A DNA stretch of 64,000 nucleotides from Methylobacterium sp. Leaf99. Its GTDB lineage: Bacteria; Pseudomonadota; Alphaproteobacteria; Rhizobiales; Beijerinckiaceae. Shown piece after piece: positions 43,287 through 52,415 of this stretch. Location of the stretch: positions 262,268-326,267 of the forward strand of contig NZ_LMMU01000008.1 of the NCBI RefSeq assembly GCF_001422375.1, in the 5' to 3' direction. Position numbers and translations under genes: made by a program. The first letter of the stretch is position 1. Every line of letters starts with the position of its first letter. The notes beneath the pieces are model-generated. The model worked only from the letters and a program-made list of their open reading frames with translations. It made no database searches and was not told where the DNA came from.

Positions 43287-44324
43287 TCAGAGGATCGCGG
43301 AGCCGTACAGGGCTGCGTGGGCTCCGTAATAGAGACCGATGAAGCATGCGAGCGCCGTGGCGTAGCCGACCGGCATCGTCACGAGCCGGCGCAGGCGCTG
43401 CGGAACGGCCACGTCGTCCGCGGCGATGGCGACCATGGCGACGATGATCGGGGCATGCCCGATGGCGTCGATCTTGCCGAACTGGAAGATCGCGGAGACG
43501 AAGGCTGCGCCCAGCAGGATCGCGGCGATGCGGCGGATCAGGGGCGTGCAGACCAGGGCGAAGGCGAGGACGAACTCCACCGCGCCGGCGGCCTTCATGA
43601 AGTACTCGCCATCGAAGCCCATGGTCATGGCCGGGTGCTCGAGGAAGAGCGGGAACGTCCATTGGGGATAGGCCCATTTCTCGACGGACGCCCACATCAG
43701 GGTGATGGCGGCGGCGTAGCGCACCACGTCGAGGGGGCGCAGGCCGAACAGCTTCCGCTGGAACGTCGTCAGCACGAGGTAGACGGCGACGCCGAGGAAG
43801 ATCGGGTAATCGGCGAGATGGAAGGCGCCGTACTGGCTCGCCGCGATGGCGAACAGCGCGACGATGCCGGCGGCTGAGAACGGCAGGGTCGTGCGCCATA
43901 GGAAGCCGGCCGCGATGGCGAGCTGCAGCCAGGGCAGCGCCGCGTTCGTCGTGGTGAGCTCCGGCGTCAGGATGACGCCGCCGAGGGACCAAAGGGCCAC
44001 GAAGAACCCGCCGCATACGGCGCGGAACAGGAGCTCCGTGTTGGCGCGCGCCCAGCCCGTCACCCGGTCGAGGGATCGGGTCAGGGCCGCGCCGAGCACG
44101 GTGCCTTCGAGGAGCCCGCCGACCACGAGGGCGAGGACGGAGAGGGCGGCGAGCTTCTCGAAGTCGTCGCAGAGCACGGTCTCGAGTCCGCGCGGCGCTC
44201 CGACGACGTCGTAGGCGCAGAACCACTTCACATGTGCTTCGGCCGCACCTGCCCCAGTAAGGCTCAGGCAAACCGCGGCCGTCCAGGCTGCCGGGCGCGG
44301 CAGCCGTGCACTCGGGATACGCAT
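43287..44324 (-). CDS. DoxX-like multipass membrane protein
   Basis: A 345-residue membrane protein. It starts with a signal-like segment ending near AEAHVKWF, with conserved cysteines following (WFCAYD, VLCDDF), and has about eight further helices. The C-terminal half (VRYAAAITLMWASVEKWAYP, HPAMTMGFDGEYFMKAAGAVEF) resembles DoxX-type quinol or terminal-oxidase-associated proteins, but the match is by impression only. ATG 44324 is chosen because it starts the signal segment. Confidence 0.65.
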   Translation of the reverse strand: MRIPSARLPRPAAWTAAVCLSLTGAGAAEAHVKWFCAYDVVGAPRGLETVLCDDFEKLAALSVLALVVGGLLEGTVLGAALTRSLDRVTGWARANTELLFRAVCGGFFVALWSLGGVILTPELTTTNAALPWLQLAIAAGFLWRTTLPFSAAGIVALFAIAASQYGAFHLADYPIFLGVAVYLVLTTFQRKLFGLRPLDVVRYAAAITLMWASVEKWAYPQWTFPLFLEHPAMTMGFDGEYFMKAAGAVEFVLAFALVCTPLIRRIAAILLGAAFVSAIFQFGKIDAIGHAPIIVAMVAIAADDVAVPQRLRRLVTMPVGYATALACFIGLYYGAHAALYGSAIL

Positions 44325-44428
44325 CGGGGAAAATCCTGACGGAAGACTTTTACGGAAGACTTCGGAACGTCCAGCTCGGGGTCGGGATGTCGTCCCCGGC
44401 ACGATGAAATCTACGCAATTTTAACGAG

Positions 44429-44788
44429 ATGCGGAAGGTTTCCGTTAACAAAGATAACTCAATGGTTAACGCCATGCACCGTCTTTGGTCGGCCATCGGC
44501 TTACGCCGCTTTGCGGGCGCGGAAACCTTTTGTGAAGCGTGTGGAAGGGTTGAAGACCGGCCCGAGGAGTTCGGTAACCTGCTCGGGTTCAGCGTGCCGG
44601 TGTCGTCTCCGCTGGGGTGCCCGCCGATGGTCGTCGTTCTGAGTGCCACAAGTCTGTTCGCGGGCGGAGCCCTGTCGTACGCCTCCATCCGGGCGCCCGA
44701 ACATACGGAGCGTTACGAGCTCTGGAGCGGTCGCCTGCTGCTGGCGGGCCTCGTCCTCGTCGGCGCGTGCCTCCCCCTCGCGCGCTGA
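44429..44788 (+). CDS. hypothetical small membrane protein
   Basis: An open frame of 119 residues. The last 53 (from ATG 44627, MVVVLSATSLFAGGALSYAS) form two hydrophobic helices separated by a charged loop (APEHTERYELWSG). The N-terminal 66 residues contain a CEACG motif and look less typical. Either the whole frame or only the 44627 version may be translated. No family is recognised. It is divergent from the DoxX-like gene. Confidence 0.45.
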   Translation: MRKVSVNKDNSMVNAMHRLWSAIGLRRFAGAETFCEACGRVEDRPEEFGNLLGFSVPVSSPLGCPPMVVVLSATSLFAGGALSYASIRAPEHTERYELWSGRLLLAGLVLVGACLPLAR

Positions 44789-44854
44789 CGGTCGCCTCGC
44801 ATGGGAATGGTCGTGATCGACGCCGCGTGAGGATTCGGGCTTCGCGCCGACGGA

Positions 44855-45898
44855 TCAGCGCGGCGTGGGAGCGCCCGCCGTTGCAGAAGGGGCCGTGCTC
44901 GTCAGCGTCTGGAGAAAGGCGATCAGGTCGGCTTTCTCGGAGGACGTCAGGTTGAGGGGCCGGACATCCGGCGCGCGGCTCGGGCGATCGATGCCTCCGC
45001 GGTCGTAGAGGTCGATGACCGCCTCCAAGGTCGGCAAGGAACCGTCATGCATGTAGGGCGCCCGGATGGCGATGTCCCGCAGGCTTGGCGTCTTGAAGGC
45101 GTAGCGCAGGGTCCGTGAGGTCGGGAAGAAGGCGCCCCGCCCGATGTCTTCGCCCTGGCCGACGCCGATATCGTGGAACGAGGCGTCGGTGAACGCCGCA
45201 CCGCCATGACATTCCGCGCAGCGGGCCTTGCCCGTGAACAGGCGGAACCCGTCCTGGGCCCGTATCGGAATCGCCCGCGTGTCTCCCGCGATCCAGCTGT
45301 CGAAGGCCGAGGGGCCCGGCCGGATCGTCCGCTGGTAGGTGGCAAGAGCCTGTTCGATGGTGGCGCGCGTGATCGCGTCGTTCGGGAACGCGGCGGCAAA
45401 CGCGCGGACATAGGCGGCGTCCCCCCGAAGGCGCTGGATCAGGACGCTCTCGGGCAGATTCATCACCGTGGGTGACGTGATCGGCGTGAACGTCACGTGT
45501 TCCAGCGAGCGGAACTTGCCATCCCAACCGAGGATCGGTGCCATCGCCGCGTGCAGGAGAGTCGGCGTGCGCACCTTCATCGGCATGCCGACCTCGCCGA
45601 TCCCGCGCGGCCGGTTCTCGCTCCAGCCCTTGGACGGATCGTGACACGAGGCGCAGGACATCGATCGGGTGCCCGAGAGGGCCGGATCGAAGAAGAGACG
45701 CTGACCGAGGACAGCCTTCTCGGCGCTGTAGGGATTGGTGGCGGGAAACACCGGCTCGTCCGGTGTCAGGAATGCCGCCCGCGCATCGGCGATATCGGAC
45801 ACGGCCTGGGCCGGTCCGGGAATCGTGCCCATGGCAAGGCTCGCCGCGTAAGCGACCAGCCCGGCCACCGCGCAGGCGCCACTGATCTTCCACCGCAT
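44855..45898 (-). CDS. MauG / dihaem cytochrome c peroxidase-like protein
   Basis: A 347-residue exported protein with two haem c sites: C82/C85/H86 (CASCH) and a second CAECH at about 225-229. The family elements GQRLFFDPALSG, TPTLLHAAMAPILGWDGK, FKTPSLRDIAIRAPYMHDGS and LEAVIDLYDRGG are clear. It is either a peroxidase that removes H2O2 in the periplasm or a MauG-type protein modifier; no methylamine dehydrogenase genes are in the window. The start at 45898 has AGGAG 6 bases upstream and a signal peptide ending around AQA. Confidence 0.9.
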   Translation of the reverse strand: MRWKISGACAVAGLVAYAASLAMGTIPGPAQAVSDIADARAAFLTPDEPVFPATNPYSAEKAVLGQRLFFDPALSGTRSMSCASCHDPSKGWSENRPRGIGEVGMPMKVRTPTLLHAAMAPILGWDGKFRSLEHVTFTPITSPTVMNLPESVLIQRLRGDAAYVRAFAAAFPNDAITRATIEQALATYQRTIRPGPSAFDSWIAGDTRAIPIRAQDGFRLFTGKARCAECHGGAAFTDASFHDIGVGQGEDIGRGAFFPTSRTLRYAFKTPSLRDIAIRAPYMHDGSLPTLEAVIDLYDRGGIDRPSRAPDVRPLNLTSSEKADLIAFLQTLTSTAPSATAGAPTPR

Positions 45899-46026
45899 CG
45901 TGGTCTCCTGAGGGACCCGGAAGGCTACCGCTCAGGAGTGAACAATTCGTCACCTCGGCCGGTCATACGTCGCAAGCTTCCGACTCCGCATGACCGGCAA
46001 GACCTGGGCAGCGCGGCAGTGGAGAT

Positions 46027-46965
46027 TCAGTCGAGGCCGAGCATCAGGCCGATGTTCTGCACTGCTGCACCCGACGCGCCCTTCCCGAGGTTGTCCAGGC
46101 GCGCGACGAGGACAGCCTGGCCGTAGGGATCGGAGCCGAAGACCCGTAATTCGAGGCGGTCCGTGTCGTTGAGATCTTCCGGCTCGAGGCGCTCGGGATG
46201 CGGACCGGGGATCATGCTGACGAGGTCGGAGCCGGCATAGTAGGCTCGCAATGCCGCTTCGAGGGAGGCCGCCTTCGGCTTGCCCGGGAGCGTATCGAGG
46301 TGGAGCGGGATGCTCACCAGCATGCCCTGGCGGAAGTTGCCGACGGACGGAATGAAGATCGGCCGCCGCGTCAGGCCGCCATAGACCTGCGTTTCGGGCA
46401 GGTGCTTGTGGGTGAAGGCGAGGCCGTAGAGCTGGAACGGCGCCCCCTCCCCCGCCTCGTAGGTCTCGATCATGCCCTTGCCGCCACCGCTGTAGCCGCT
46501 CACCGCGTTGATGCTGATGGGTGAATCGGCCGGGATCAGGCCGGCCTCCACGAGGGGCCGGATCAGCGCGATGGCGCCCGTGGGATAGCAGCCGGGGTTC
46601 GCCACCCGGCGTGACTCGCGGATCGCCTGCGGCTGGCCCGGCGTCAGCTCGGGGAAGCCGTAGGCCCAGGCCGGATCGACCCGGTGGGCGGTGCTGGCGT
46701 CGAGGATGCGCGGTCCGCCGCCGGGCATGGAATCGGCGAGCGCCACCGTCTCGCGGGCCGCGTCGTCGGGCAGGCACAGGACCACAAGGTCCGCGGACTC
46801 CATCAGGGCGCGCTTGACCGAGATGTCCTTGCGGCTCTCGTGCGGGATGCTCTTCAGGGCGACGCGGTCCTCGCGTTCCAGGCGCTCGCGGATGCCGAGA
46901 CCGGTGGTACCCGCCTCGCCGTCGATGAAGACCGTGGGCCTGTGCCCCGTACCGTACTCGCTCAT
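46027..46965 (-). CDS. argC: N-acetyl-gamma-glutamyl-phosphate reductase (ArgC, type 2)
   Basis: An arginine-biosynthesis enzyme reducing N-acetylglutamyl phosphate to the semialdehyde with NADPH. At 312 residues it is the shorter type-2 form. The N-terminal nucleotide-binding region has FIDGEAGTTGLGIRERL, catalytic C126 lies in NPGCYPTGAIAL, and NAVSGYSGGGKG and HKHLPE are conserved. No other arg gene is adjacent. Confidence 0.95.
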   Translation of the reverse strand: MSEYGTGHRPTVFIDGEAGTTGLGIRERLEREDRVALKSIPHESRKDISVKRALMESADLVVLCLPDDAARETVALADSMPGGGPRILDASTAHRVDPAWAYGFPELTPGQPQAIRESRRVANPGCYPTGAIALIRPLVEAGLIPADSPISINAVSGYSGGGKGMIETYEAGEGAPFQLYGLAFTHKHLPETQVYGGLTRRPIFIPSVGNFRQGMLVSIPLHLDTLPGKPKAASLEAALRAYYAGSDLVSMIPGPHPERLEPEDLNDTDRLELRVFGSDPYGQAVLVARLDNLGKGASGAAVQNIGLMLGLD

Positions 46966-47158
46966 TGCCGTGTCGTTCCCGCCGCTGGTCCGTCCGTGCC
47001 GTCGCCCCGCGTGATGCGATGCGGCGGCCGCCTTGTCGAGGCGATGCTATCGCCGGGCCAAAGGACGATTTCATGACAGATGGGGATGCACTTCCCAGCG
47101 TGGAACGCAGGGCTGCCCCTCCGGTTGTTTCCCGGAACCAGCAATTCGGGATGCGCCC

Positions 47159-47659
47159 ATGTCCGCCACCGCGAAGAAGACCGATCCGGCCCTGTGGGAG
47201 AAGGTGAAGAAGGAGGTCACCGAATCCGACAAGGGCGGCAAGCCTGGCCAATGGTCGGCCCGAAAGGCGCAGGCCGCGACCAAGGCCTACAAGGATGCGG
47301 GCGGCGGCTACGCGGGCAAGAAGTCGTCGGACAACCACCTGACGGAATGGACCGAGGAGAAGTGGGACACGAAGTCGGGTGAGAAGAGCGGCGAGACCGG
47401 CGAGCGCTACCTGCCGAAGGCCGCCCGCGAAAAGCTCTCCGACGCGGAGTACGATCGGTCGACGCAGAAGAAGCGTGCCGATTCCGCCAAGGGCCGACAG
47501 CACTCGAAGCAGCCGGCCGACGTGGCGAAGAAGGCCGCGACGGCCCGCGACGCGGACGGGAGGACCAAGGCCGACCTCCTGGCGAAGGCCCGTGAGAAGA
47601 ACATTCCCGGCCGCTCGAAGATGTCGAAAGGCGAACTTGCACAGGCCCTGCATGCCTGA
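47159..47659 (+). CDS. basic DUF5872-like protein with Rho_N/SAP-like tail
   Basis: A 166-residue, Lys-rich protein. The N-terminal half (WEKVKKEVTESDKGGKPGQWSARKAQ, DNHLTEWTEEKWDTKSGEK) matches the DUF5872 pattern as I recall it. The C-terminal 30 residues (TKADLLAKAREKNIPGRSKM, then SKGELAQAL) form a Rho-N/SAP-type helix-extended-helix that often contacts nucleic acids. Function unknown; the composition suggests DNA or RNA binding. ATG 47159 gives the start MSATAKKTDPALWEKV. Confidence 0.75.
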   Translation: MSATAKKTDPALWEKVKKEVTESDKGGKPGQWSARKAQAATKAYKDAGGGYAGKKSSDNHLTEWTEEKWDTKSGEKSGETGERYLPKAAREKLSDAEYDRSTQKKRADSAKGRQHSKQPADVAKKAATARDADGRTKADLLAKAREKNIPGRSKMSKGELAQALHA

Positions 47660-47732
47660 GCCGGCGATTGCCGTTCCCGGGCGCGGCGCCTAGACCACGG
47701 GCGGATTCATCGTTCGAGGAAAGGCTCCCCAC

Positions 47733-49955
47733 GTGTCGCGAACGGTGCGCTGCCGGCTCGATCCCGTCCATCAGATCGTGGCCGAGGCGGCTGGGGTGTG
47801 GCGCGCGGTCGGCTCGGATCCCTACTTCCGCATCCTGCCGCCCGAGGGCCGGCGCCGACATCGCGGCGGCTGGGTCCGCATCCGCGCCGACCTCGCGCCG
47901 CTGGGCCGGACCAAGCTGGTGCCGTTGCTCTACATCGACGACGGCCATGGATTTCGCGAGGCCCTAACGATTCCCCTCGAACGGGGCGAGGCCGGGATCG
48001 ACAATCTCGTGCGCCTGCCGCGCCGGGTGCGCGGCTTGCGCCTCGATCCCCTAAGTGGCGCCGGAGGGTTCACCCTTCACGATGTCACCCTCGACCATCT
48101 CGGCTTCCCGGCCGCCTGCGCGGAGATCGCCCGGCGCCTCGTGGCGCGTCTGCCGCCCGCCGAACGTCCCCTCCCCCGCCTCGCCGCCCGCGTCGCGGGA
48201 CTGATCCGGCGCCGCCCGACCCGCGCCCTATGGCGCGACTTCCTCGACGCTGCGAAACCGCGTCCGGTGCCGGCTTCCTACGCCGCCTGGATCGAGGCGG
48301 TGGAAACGCCCGGCCGCCCGTCCGTGCCCGCCATGCGGGCGGCCATCGCCGGATTCGGGTTCACCCCGCGCATCTCCATCGTGATGCCCGTCTACGACAC
48401 GCCGAAGGTCTGGCTCGAAGCCGCCATCGCCTCCGTGCGGGCGCAGGCCTACAAGAATTGGGAACTGTGCCTCTGCGACGACAACTCGCCGAGCCCGCAT
48501 GTTTGGCCGATGCTCCAGGCGTTCGCCGCCGCCGAGCCCCGGATCAAGCTGCACCGGCGCGAGCGGAACGGGCGCATCTCGGCGGCCTCCAACGACGCCA
48601 TGGCGCTGGCGACGGGCGTCTACATGACGCTCATGGACCACGACGACGCGATCCCCGACAACGCGCTCTACGAGTTCGTCCGGGTCCTCAACGACGATCC
48701 GACCGTCGACTTCCTCTACTCGGACGAGGACAAGATCTCCGTCGAGGGCGTGCGCTACGATCCGTTCTTCAAGCCGGACTGGTCGCCGGAGGCCCTGGAG
48801 GCGTGCATGTACACGGCGCACTTGGCCCTCTACCGCATGGACATCGTCGCGCGCATCGGCGGGTTTCGCGACGAATGCAACGGCGCGCAGGATTACGACT
48901 TCGCCCTGCGCTACACCGAGCACGTCCGGAATGTCCGTCACGTGCCGAAGGTGCTCTACCACTGGCGCGCCATCCCGGGCTCCACCGCCCAGACCATGGA
49001 CAACAAGGACTACGTCATCGCGGCGGCCGTGCGCGGTCTCGAGGACCGGGCACGGCGCACCGGCACCCTCGATTTCGTCCGCCCCTCCCCCTATGCCGGC
49101 TGCTTCTTCCTGCGCCGCAAGCTCGTCGGCGCGCCGCGCGTCTCCATCGTGATCCCGAGCGCCGGCCGCGACAGCGTGGTCGCAGGCCGAACCGTCGATC
49201 TCCTCGCCGAATGCCTCGCCAGCATCCGGGCGAAGAGCACCTATCGGGACATCGAGATCGTCGTCGTCGACAATGGCGACCTTCGCGCAGCGACCCGGGC
49301 CGCCCTCGAACGTCATGAGGCGCGGCAGGTCACCTACGCGGAGCCCGGCTTCAACGTCGCCGCCAAGATGAACCTCGGGGCCGGCGCCACCACCGGCGAG
49401 ATCCTGGTCTTTCTCAACGACGACATCGCGGTGATCACCCCCGACTGGATCGAGGCGATGTTGGCGCTGCTCCAGATCGACGGTGTCGGCGCGGTGGGCC
49501 CGAAGCTGCTGTTCGAGACCGGCGAGATCCAGCACGCGGGCGTCTCCATCGTCGATGCCACGCCCGATCATGTCCGGCGCGGCTATCCCGGCGATGATCC
49601 GGGGCACTTCTTCTCCACGGTGGGTAACCGCAATTACCTCGCGGTGACCGGCGCCTGCCTGATGGTCCGGAATGACGATTTTGCAGCGCTCGGCGGCTTC
49701 GACGAGGACTACGTCGTCAATTACAACGACGTCGATCTGTGCCTGCGCCTTTGGGAGCGCGGCCAGCGCATCGTCTACTGCGCCCAGGCCGAACTCTACC
49801 ACTACGAGAGCCGCAACCGCGCCCGCACCGTCGATCCGGCCGAGCATGATCGGTTCCGGGCGCGCTGGGCGGAAAAGATCCCGCACGATCCGTACTACAG
49901 CCCGTGGTTCGAGGCCCTTCCGCCGACCTTCGAACTCGACCCGGCACGGTTCTGA
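47733..49955 (+). CDS. tandem-domain family 2 glycosyltransferase
   Basis: A 740-residue cytoplasmic protein. An N-terminal region of about 200 residues of unknown fold is followed by two GT-A domains. The first (about 212-400) has ISIVMPVYDTP, LCDDNS and MDHDDAIP; the second (about 470-700) has VSIVIPSAGR, VDNGD, FLNDDI and GFDEDYVVNYNDVDLCLRL. Such proteins build surface polysaccharides or rhamnan-type chains. The donor and acceptor are unknown. The start is GTG with AGGAAAGG upstream. No other polysaccharide gene is adjacent. Confidence 0.9.
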   Translation: MSRTVRCRLDPVHQIVAEAAGVWRAVGSDPYFRILPPEGRRRHRGGWVRIRADLAPLGRTKLVPLLYIDDGHGFREALTIPLERGEAGIDNLVRLPRRVRGLRLDPLSGAGGFTLHDVTLDHLGFPAACAEIARRLVARLPPAERPLPRLAARVAGLIRRRPTRALWRDFLDAAKPRPVPASYAAWIEAVETPGRPSVPAMRAAIAGFGFTPRISIVMPVYDTPKVWLEAAIASVRAQAYKNWELCLCDDNSPSPHVWPMLQAFAAAEPRIKLHRRERNGRISAASNDAMALATGVYMTLMDHDDAIPDNALYEFVRVLNDDPTVDFLYSDEDKISVEGVRYDPFFKPDWSPEALEACMYTAHLALYRMDIVARIGGFRDECNGAQDYDFALRYTEHVRNVRHVPKVLYHWRAIPGSTAQTMDNKDYVIAAAVRGLEDRARRTGTLDFVRPSPYAGCFFLRRKLVGAPRVSIVIPSAGRDSVVAGRTVDLLAECLASIRAKSTYRDIEIVVVDNGDLRAATRAALERHEARQVTYAEPGFNVAAKMNLGAGATTGEILVFLNDDIAVITPDWIEAMLALLQIDGVGAVGPKLLFETGEIQHAGVSIVDATPDHVRRGYPGDDPGHFFSTVGNRNYLAVTGACLMVRNDDFAALGGFDEDYVVNYNDVDLCLRLWERGQRIVYCAQAELYHYESRNRARTVDPAEHDRFRARWAEKIPHDPYYSPWFEALPPTFELDPARF

Positions 49956-49961
49956 ACGCGC

Positions 49962-49990
49962 CCGAGCCTTCGCTTGTCGCGAAGGCTCGG
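49962..49990. terminator. 12-bp hairpin after the glycosyltransferase gene
   Basis: CCGAGCCTTCGC (49962-49973) and GCGAAGGCTCGG (49979-49990) form a perfect 12-bp stem with a 5-base loop, directly after the stop codon. There is no T-run, so termination efficiency is uncertain. Confidence 0.6.
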
Positions 49991-50081
49991 TGCCGGACTC
50001 CCGAATTGCGAACCAGTCTAATTCGCGGTTCTGTCCGCCCCTGGCGATGCGTGAAATGCGCTCCGCCACCGGAATCGCGGC

Positions 50082-51401
50082 ATGCAGTCAGTCCAGAGCT
50101 TGGGGGGAGACGCGACGGTCTGGTTGACCGGCGCCCTGCTCGTGCTCTGCATGGGCCTGTGGGCGAGCGGCCTCGTGGCCGAGATCGTCACCGCCCTGCT
50201 GTTCTTTGCCGTGGCGATGCTTTTCCGGCTGGCGCCCGCCAATGTGGTGTTCTCGGGCTTCGCTTCGTCGGCGTTCTGGCTCGTGCTCGGCGGCATGGTC
50301 GTGGGCTTGGCCATGACCCGCACCGGCCTCGGGGATCGCCTGGCACGAAGCCTGTCGGACCACCTGTCGGGGTCCTACACGGTCTTCATCGCCGGCCTGG
50401 TGGCGCTCGCCTTCGGGATCGCCTTCGTGATGCCGTCCAACCTCGGGCGCATCGCCCTGCTGGTGCCGGTGGTGCTCGCCCTCTGCGACACCTACGGCCT
50501 CGGCCCCGGGCGGCCCGGCCGCCACGGTGCCGTCCTGGCCGTCGGCGTCGCCACTCCGATCCTGTCCGCCGCGATCCTGCCGGCCAACGTGCCCAATCTC
50601 GTCATGGCCGGCACGGCCGAGGCCCAATACGGCCTGCACCTCGCCTACCTGCCCTACCTCCTCCTGCACGCCCCGGTGCTGGCCCTGGTGAAGGGCGCGA
50701 TCCTGGTCGCCTGCGTCGTCCGGCTGTTCCCCGACCGACTCACGGTTGTGGATGACGGCGCCCTCGCCGTCGCGCCGATGACACCGGAGGCGCGGCGTCT
50801 CGCCGTGATCCTCGTCGCCACCCTCGGCTTCTGGGTCACCGACAGCCTGCACCACATTGCGCCGGCCTGGATCGGACTCACCGCGGCGGTGATCTGCCTG
50901 ATGCCACGCATCGGCGTGCTGCCGGCCGACGCCTTCGGGGCCGTCAACCTGCGCACCTGCTTCTACGTCGCGGCCCTGCTCGGCCTCGTCGCCACGGTGA
51001 ACGCCACCGGACTTGGGGCCAGCCTTGGACATGCGCTTCTCGCCCTTGCGCCCCTGGCGCCCGACGCGCCGGCCTACAATTTCGGTATTCTCACCGGCAT
51101 CAGTGCGGTGCTCGCCCTCGTCGTCACCGCCAACGGCGCGCCGGCGCTCTATACGGCCTTGGCCGGCGAGATGGCGCGAGTGAGCGGCCTCGATCTCGCC
51201 AGCGTGGTGATGGTGCAGGTGGTCGGCTACTCGACCCTGTTCCTGCCCTATCAGGCGCCGCCCATCGTCATGGCGATGGATCTCGGGCGTGTGCCGCTGG
51301 TGCAGGCGACGAAGCTCACCCTGGTGCTCGGCGCGGCGTCGCTGCTCATCGTCGCACCGCTGGATTACGCCTGGTGGCGCGTCCTCGGGAGGTTGCCGTG
51401 A
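50082..51401 (+). CDS. SLC13/DASS-family permease
   Basis: A 439-residue membrane protein with about eleven to twelve helices. Two related halves carry family-like motifs: [21 protein letters not shown] and [21 protein letters not shown] in the first, and [20 protein letters not shown] and [19 protein letters not shown] in the second. The DASS family moves dicarboxylates, sulphate or other anions with Na+. Being just upstream of sdhCDAB hints at a C4-dicarboxylate, but the substrate is not provable from sequence. Confidence 0.85.
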   Translation: MQSVQSLGGDATVWLTGALLVLCMGLWASGLVAEIVTALLFFAVAMLFRLAPANVVFSGFASSAFWLVLGGMVVGLAMTRTGLGDRLARSLSDHLSGSYTVFIAGLVALAFGIAFVMPSNLGRIALLVPVVLALCDTYGLGPGRPGRHGAVLAVGVATPILSAAILPANVPNLVMAGTAEAQYGLHLAYLPYLLLHAPVLALVKGAILVACVVRLFPDRLTVVDDGALAVAPMTPEARRLAVILVATLGFWVTDSLHHIAPAWIGLTAAVICLMPRIGVLPADAFGAVNLRTCFYVAALLGLVATVNATGLGASLGHALLALAPLAPDAPAYNFGILTGISAVLALVVTANGAPALYTALAGEMARVSGLDLASVVMVQVVGYSTLFLPYQAPPIVMAMDLGRVPLVQATKLTLVLGAASLLIVAPLDYAWWRVLGRLP

Positions 51402-51568
51402 AGCCTCCGCGCCCGACTTACGATCCGAGAAAACTGTCGCCACTCCCGTTCCTCCGCGACAGGTTGCGGATTGGCGCCTGGCCACGGGCAGATTAGAGAC
51501 GATCCAAATTCTTTTTGCACTGCAGCGTCGGCATGGCGCGCAACCACCATCGAGGACCGCGAAACACG

Positions 51569-51970
51569 ATGGCTCCCACCGCCCGACCCACGGTCACAGC
51601 GCCGCTCTCGCCACACCTCCAGATCTACCGCTGGACCTGGACCATGGCGATGTCGGTGTTCCACCGCATCACCGGCACCGCGCTCTACGGCGGCACCGCC
51701 CTCGTGGCGATCTGGCTCGTCGCCCTGGCCTCCGGCCCTGCGGCCTATGCCTGGGTGGCGTGGTTCTTCGGCTCGATCTTGGGCAGGCTGGTGCTGTTCG
51801 CCTACACCTGGATCCTGATGCACCACATGCTCGGGGGCTTGCGCCACTTCGTCTGGGATGTCGGCCAGGGTTTCGACCGCGCGCGCCGCATGAATCTCGC
51901 ACGCGGCACCCTCATCGCCTCCGTGATCGCCACCGTGGCGATCTGGGCCGTCGCCCTTCTCGTGCGCTGA
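51569..51970 (+). CDS. sdhC: succinate dehydrogenase cytochrome b556 subunit
   Basis: A 133-residue membrane anchor of complex II with three helices. The family signature PLSPHLQIYRWTWTMAMSVFHRITG and the haem-ligand region YTWILMHHMLGGLRHFVWD are intact. ATG 51569 is chosen because it gives the usual short N-terminus before RPLSPHL-type sequence. First gene of sdhCDAB, 11 bases before sdhD. Confidence 0.93.
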   Translation: MAPTARPTVTAPLSPHLQIYRWTWTMAMSVFHRITGTALYGGTALVAIWLVALASGPAAYAWVAWFFGSILGRLVLFAYTWILMHHMLGGLRHFVWDVGQGFDRARRMNLARGTLIASVIATVAIWAVALLVR

Positions 51971-51981
51971 GGACCTGATCC

Positions 51982-52386
51982 ATGGCCGAGACCGCAAAGA
52001 CCTCCCTCCGCACCGCCCGCTCCCGCGTGAAGGGACTCGGCGCCTCCGGGCACGGGGCCGGGCATTGGTGGCAGCAGCGCGTCACCGCAGCCGCCAACGT
52101 GCCCCTGATGATCGGCTTCATCGTCATCATCGCGATGATGGCCGGCCGGCCCTACCCTGAGGCCGTCGCCCTGGTGTCGCACCCCCTGGCGGCCCTCATC
52201 CTCATCGGCGGGGTGATCTCGGTGACCCTGCACATGCGCATCGGCATGCAGGTCGTCATCGAGGATTACGTCCACGACAAGGGCCTGAAGTTCGCCGCCC
52301 TGTTCGCCAACACCACCTACGCCGTCGCCGTCGCGGTGGCCTGCCTCTACGCGATCCTGCGCGTGAGCCTCGCCCGCCTCGTCTGA
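51982..52386 (+). CDS. sdhD: succinate dehydrogenase hydrophobic anchor subunit
   Basis: A 134-residue second membrane anchor of complex II. Typical elements are [21 protein letters not shown] at the N-terminus, three helices, and [20 protein letters not shown] with the haem-ligand region. It lies between sdhC and sdhA with short gaps (11 and 29 bases). Confidence 0.93.
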   Translation: MAETAKTSLRTARSRVKGLGASGHGAGHWWQQRVTAAANVPLMIGFIVIIAMMAGRPYPEAVALVSHPLAALILIGGVISVTLHMRIGMQVVIEDYVHDKGLKFAALFANTTYAVAVAVACLYAILRVSLARLV

Positions 52387-52415
52387 CCGCATCCGAGAAC
52401 CGAAGGGACTTTCCC

